NCBI GenBank assembly: GCA_007121975.1 | Contig: SKJO01000336.1 | Span: 1 to 9,455, forward strand | Origin: Nitriliruptoraceae bacterium | GTDB lineage: Bacteria > Actinomycetota > Nitriliruptoria > Nitriliruptorales > Nitriliruptoraceae | Reading direction: 5' to 3' | Length of the DNA: 9,455 bases | In this document: one piece after another, positions 6,580-9,455 of the stretch | Position numbering within the stretch: the stretch's first letter is position 1 | Layout of the letters: the number at the start of each line of letters is the position of its first letter | The notes under the pieces: generated by a model | Database searches by the model: none | Seen by the model: the letters and a program-made list of their open reading frames with translations, nothing else | Told to the model about the DNA's origin: nothing | Translations under genes and position numbers: made by a program

Positions 6580-6592
6580 TCGGCTGCCCGGT

Positions 6593-6632
6593 GGGACCGG
6601 CGCGGTCGGTCCCCCGCGCGGTCCGGTCCCCC
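6593..6632 (+). repeat. Near-perfect tandem repeat in the regX3 leader
   Basis: GCGCGGTCGGTCCCCC (6600-6615) is followed directly by GCGCGGTCCGGTCCCCC (6616-6632), differing by one inserted C. GGGACCG just before (6593-6599) can pair with CGGTCCC in the first copy (6607-6613) or in the second (6624-6630), so two mutually exclusive 7-bp stems are possible about 20-40 bases before the start codon. Function unknown. Confidence 0.45.
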
Positions 6633-6652
6633 GACGACGACGAGGTGGAGGC

Positions 6653-7338
<686 letters not shown>

Positions 7339-7342
<4 letters not shown>

Positions 7343-8376
7343 GCACCCGGCGACGCTCGCGCCGCCACGAGCTGGTCGAATCCATCGCGCAGGGCGCGGC
7401 GCTGCTGACCGCGGACGGCGAGGTGGTGGCCGTCAACGCCACCGCCCGACGGCTGCTCGGGATGTCCGAGGATGCGCGTGCCTGGTTGGCGGCGGACGCG
7501 CTCATCGACCCGGAGCTCGCTCATGCGGTCGCCGAGGTGTGGCGCACCGAGCGGCCGGCCACCGTCGAGGTCCTGCTCGGTGAGCGCCACCTTCGGGCCA
7601 GCCTGTCGCTGGTCCGTGACGAGCTGCTGCTGCTCCTCTCGGACCGCACCGAGGAGCGTCGTATCGAGGAGCTGCGCCGCGACTTCGTGGCCAACGCCTC
7701 CCATGAGCTCAAGACCCCGGTGACCGGGATCCAGAGCCTGGCGGACGCGCTCGGGGTGGTGGTGCACGACCAGCCCGAACGCATCCCCGCCCTGGTGGCG
7801 CGGCTCAGCAACGAGGCCGAGCGGCTGGTCGCGCTCGTCCATGACCTGCTCGACCTGCGCCGTCTCGAGGAAGGCGGACCCCCCGTCGGGGCCGAGGTCG
7901 ACCTCGCCGAGCTCGTCCGACAGGTCGCCGCCTCGTTGTACGGGCGGGCCGAGGCCGTCCGGGTCCAACTGTCGGTTGAGGCCCCCGACCGGCTGCCCGT
8001 CCCCGGGATCGCCAGCGATCTGCGGCTGCTGGTGCAGAACCTGGTGGTGAACGCGATCCGCTACAACCTGCCGGGCGGCAGCGTGTACCTCACGCTACGG
8101 ACGCTCGAACCGCCGGTGTGCACGCAGCCGGGCGCAGGAGTGGTCGAGTTGGCGGTGAAGGACACCGGCATCGGGATCTCGCCGGCGGACCTGCCGCGCG
8201 TGTTCGAGCGCTTCTACCGGGTGGACAACGCCCGATCCCGGCAGACCGGCGGCACCGGACTCGGGCTGTCGATCGTGCGGCATGTCGCCGAGCAGCACGG
8301 CGGCTCGATCGACGTCGCAAGCGAACTCGGAGGGGGCACCACCTTCACCGTCCGGTTGCCGACCGGTCACCGCTAG
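7339..8376 (+). CDS. senX3: Soluble SenX3/PhoR-like histidine kinase
   Basis: Partner kinase of the adjoining regulator. It has 345 residues from a GTG that overlaps the regulator stop (GTGA). After an Arg-rich start (STRRRSRRHE) comes a PAS-like region (~10-105; GAALLTADGEVVAVNATARRLLG), then the H-box RRDFVANASHELKTPVTG with His122, the N-box QNLVVNAIRYN (Asn234, Asn238), G1 DTGIGI (275-280), the F-box FERFYR (289-294) and G2 GGTGLGL (304-310). The catalytic half closely resembles mycobacterial SenX3. Unlike SenX3 and PhoR, there is no hydrophobic segment before the PAS-like region, and the upstream frame does not supply one, so the protein looks cytosolic. It probably reads phosphate status through contact with PhoU or the Pst complex. 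Confidence 0.93.
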
Positions 8377-8420
8377 GCCGCGGCCCGCTCCCGGGTACGC
8401 ACCTGGACCGGTGCAAGGCA

Positions 8421-8449
8421 GCGCCCCCGCCAGTTCCCGGCGGGGGCGC
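8421..8449. terminator. Likely bidirectional terminator hairpin
   Basis: A perfect 11-bp stem, GCGCCCCCGCC (8421-8431) with GGCGGGGGCGC (8439-8449), and a 7-base loop lie between the convergent kinase and rhodopsin genes (stop codons at 8376 and 8468). No T-run follows on either strand, which is common in high-GC actinobacteria. Being symmetrical, it could end both transcripts. Confidence 0.75.
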
Positions 8450-8467
8450 AGCCTGCGAACGTGGCCG

Positions 8468-9310
8468 TCAGGACCGAGATGCCGGCACCGGGTCGGCAGC
8501 GTCGTCCTCCGCGAGGTACTCGTAGCCGTCGACCTCGAAGCCCTCGGCGACCGAGCGCGCGGTGGCGACCTTGCCCAGCAGCACACCGTAGATGATCTTG
8601 GACAGCACGTCGGCGATCGTGAACAGGTAGGTGCGGGTGACCGCCGCGTTGGCGCTGATGGAGAACATCGGCACGACGTAGGCCACGATGTACAGGTTCC
8701 ACGAGAACATGAACAGCACGCGGATGTGCTTCATCGTCTTGGCCGCCTGGCCGGGCAGATAGTCCACGGCCTCGCCGGTCAGCCGCCAGAAGATGCTGGT
8801 GAAGTAGATGAACGGCACCGTGGCGGCGATACCCCACCACAGCAGCGCGCCGAGGGGGTCGACGACCTCGAAGAACTGACCGACATACCCGAGCACGACC
8901 ATCAGCGCTCCGGCGCCGCCGAGCTTGAAGCGGTAGCCCCAGAGGTCACGCTTGGCGATGTTGAGCACGAAGAACGACTGCGTGAGCAGCAGTGGCACGT
9001 CGATCAACCAGTTGAGGTAGCGGTAGCCGTGCGAGTAGGTGGCCTCACCGAGCACGTACTGGCCGGAGGCCGCATCGAACACGAACGCGTTGCCGAAGCT
9101 GAGGTCGAGCCGCAGCAGCAGCAGCGCCGCCGACAGCATCACGACCACCGACATCGTCGTCATCGCCCTGTAGCGCGGCGCGACGTTCTTGCGGGAGAGG
9201 ATGAAGTAGGCGAGGCCGGCGAAGTGCGCGGCGTAGCCGATCGTGAGGATGTTGGAGATCAGGTCGAACTGCACGGGTGAGAACGTCACGGCGTTCTCGA
9301 GGTTCCACAT
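8468..9310 (-). CDS. NDQ-type rhodopsin, predicted light-driven Na+ pump
   Basis: Seven-helix retinal protein of 280 residues, the same length as KR2. Helix C reads GYRYLNWLIDVPLLLTQ (95-111), giving the NDQ triad Asn100, Asp104, Gln111 that marks outward sodium-pumping rhodopsins. Helix G reads TIADVLSKIIYGVLLG (231-246), with the retinal Schiff-base Lys238 and the KR2-equivalent Asp234 and Ser237. Arg97, Glu148 (GYVGQFFEV) and Arg226 match KR2 Arg109, Glu160 and Arg243. Oddities: helix F has SWNLYIVAY (203-211), where the WxxYP proline is Ile208; KR2 Asn61 (cytoplasmic entrance) is Thr51; KR2 His30, Tyr25 and Asp102 are Asn20, Phe15 and Ala90. A C-terminal acidic tail follows. ATG at 9310 was chosen; an adjacent GTG at 9313 has a slightly better-spaced GGAAAGG. 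It would extrude Na+ in light. No retinal synthesis gene is in the window. Confidence 0.95.
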   Translation of the reverse strand: MWNLENAVTFSPVQFDLISNILTIGYAAHFAGLAYFILSRKNVAPRYRAMTTMSVVVMLSAALLLLRLDLSFGNAFVFDAASGQYVLGEATYSHGYRYLNWLIDVPLLLTQSFFVLNIAKRDLWGYRFKLGGAGALMVVLGYVGQFFEVVDPLGALLWWGIAATVPFIYFTSIFWRLTGEAVDYLPGQAAKTMKHIRVLFMFSWNLYIVAYVVPMFSISANAAVTRTYLFTIADVLSKIIYGVLLGKVATARSVAEGFEVDGYEYLAEDDAADPVPASRS

Positions 9311-9455
9311 CACGGACAGGGCCTTTCCGCTCGGATGGGCAGGGGCAGCCGCAGGCTCCGCTCGCTGCGTACTCCGTCCCGCAGGCCTCACGTGGGCCGC
9401 GAGCCGGGACAGTCGGCGTTCGACCGTGTCCGTCGCGCAGGATGTCTGGATCGAG
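9311..9455 (-). other. Rhodopsin upstream region, no gene seen
   Basis: About 145 bp to the window edge. A weak GGAAAGG ribosome site lies 11-17 bases before the ATG. I see no convincing -35/-10 pair, PHO-box-like unit or light-regulator site, and no supported coding sequence on either strand. The promoter may lie beyond the window or be unrecognisable to me. Confidence 0.4.

Noticed and set aside
6554..6652. Upstream extension of the response regulator to the ATG at 6554
   Set aside because: The extra 33 residues are Arg/Gly/Pro-rich with no fold, would cover the putative promoter, and the GTG at 6653 has a well-spaced ribosome site directly before the receiver domain.
8282..9280. Long + strand frame opposite the rhodopsin
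   Set aside because: It is the complement of a seven-helix protein with all family residues present, and its own translation is Arg/His/Glu-rich without any domain.

Overview
The window is very GC-rich, uses GTG starts freely, and carries RegX3/SenX3-type phosphate regulators. This points to a high-GC actinomycetote, probably a deep-branching aquatic or salt-tolerant lineage (Nitriliruptoria/Euzebyales-like). That placement is inferred from gene content and was not tested by any search.

Layout: (1) 1-278, + strand, the 3' part of a small acyl carrier protein gene whose start lies at or before the window edge. (2) 224-1216, - strand, a two-domain protein with a GNAT-like N-terminal domain and an unrecognised cysteine-bearing C-terminal domain; a possible DosR/DevR-type box lies upstream of it. 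(3) 1388-6327, - strand, a complete phosphate uptake operon in the order pstS-pstC-pstA-pstB-phoU, with a very strong hairpin between pstS and pstC and an ATGA overlap between pstC and pstA. (4) 6328-6652, a 325-bp divergent control region. (5) 6653-8376, + strand, a RegX3-like response regulator and a SenX3/PhoR-like histidine kinase joined by a GTGA overlap. (6) 8421-8449, a strong hairpin, probably a terminator shared by convergent genes. (7) 8468-9310, - strand, a microbial rhodopsin with the Asn-Asp-Gln (NDQ) helix-C triad of light-driven sodium pumps such as KR2.

How the parts fit: the kinase-regulator pair should sense phosphate shortage, with PhoU and the Pst transporter as partners, and switch on both divergent transcripts. 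The control region supports this. On each side GTTCAT, a second PHO-box-like unit 11 bp later and a TAGCGT hexamer occur at the same spacing, as two mirrored promoter modules. The kinase appears to lack any membrane segment, so its signal probably comes from inside the cell.

The most notable element is the rhodopsin. It keeps the sodium-pump residues (N100, D104, Q111, D234, S237, K238), but the proline of the retinal-pocket WxxYP motif in helix F is isoleucine, and the KR2 residues lining the Na+ entrance and oligomer-interface site are changed. PstS also has Glu where the key phosphate-binding Asp is expected, and PhoU has lost the acidic residue of one of its two metal-site motifs. No mobile element, CRISPR array, tRNA or rRNA was seen.
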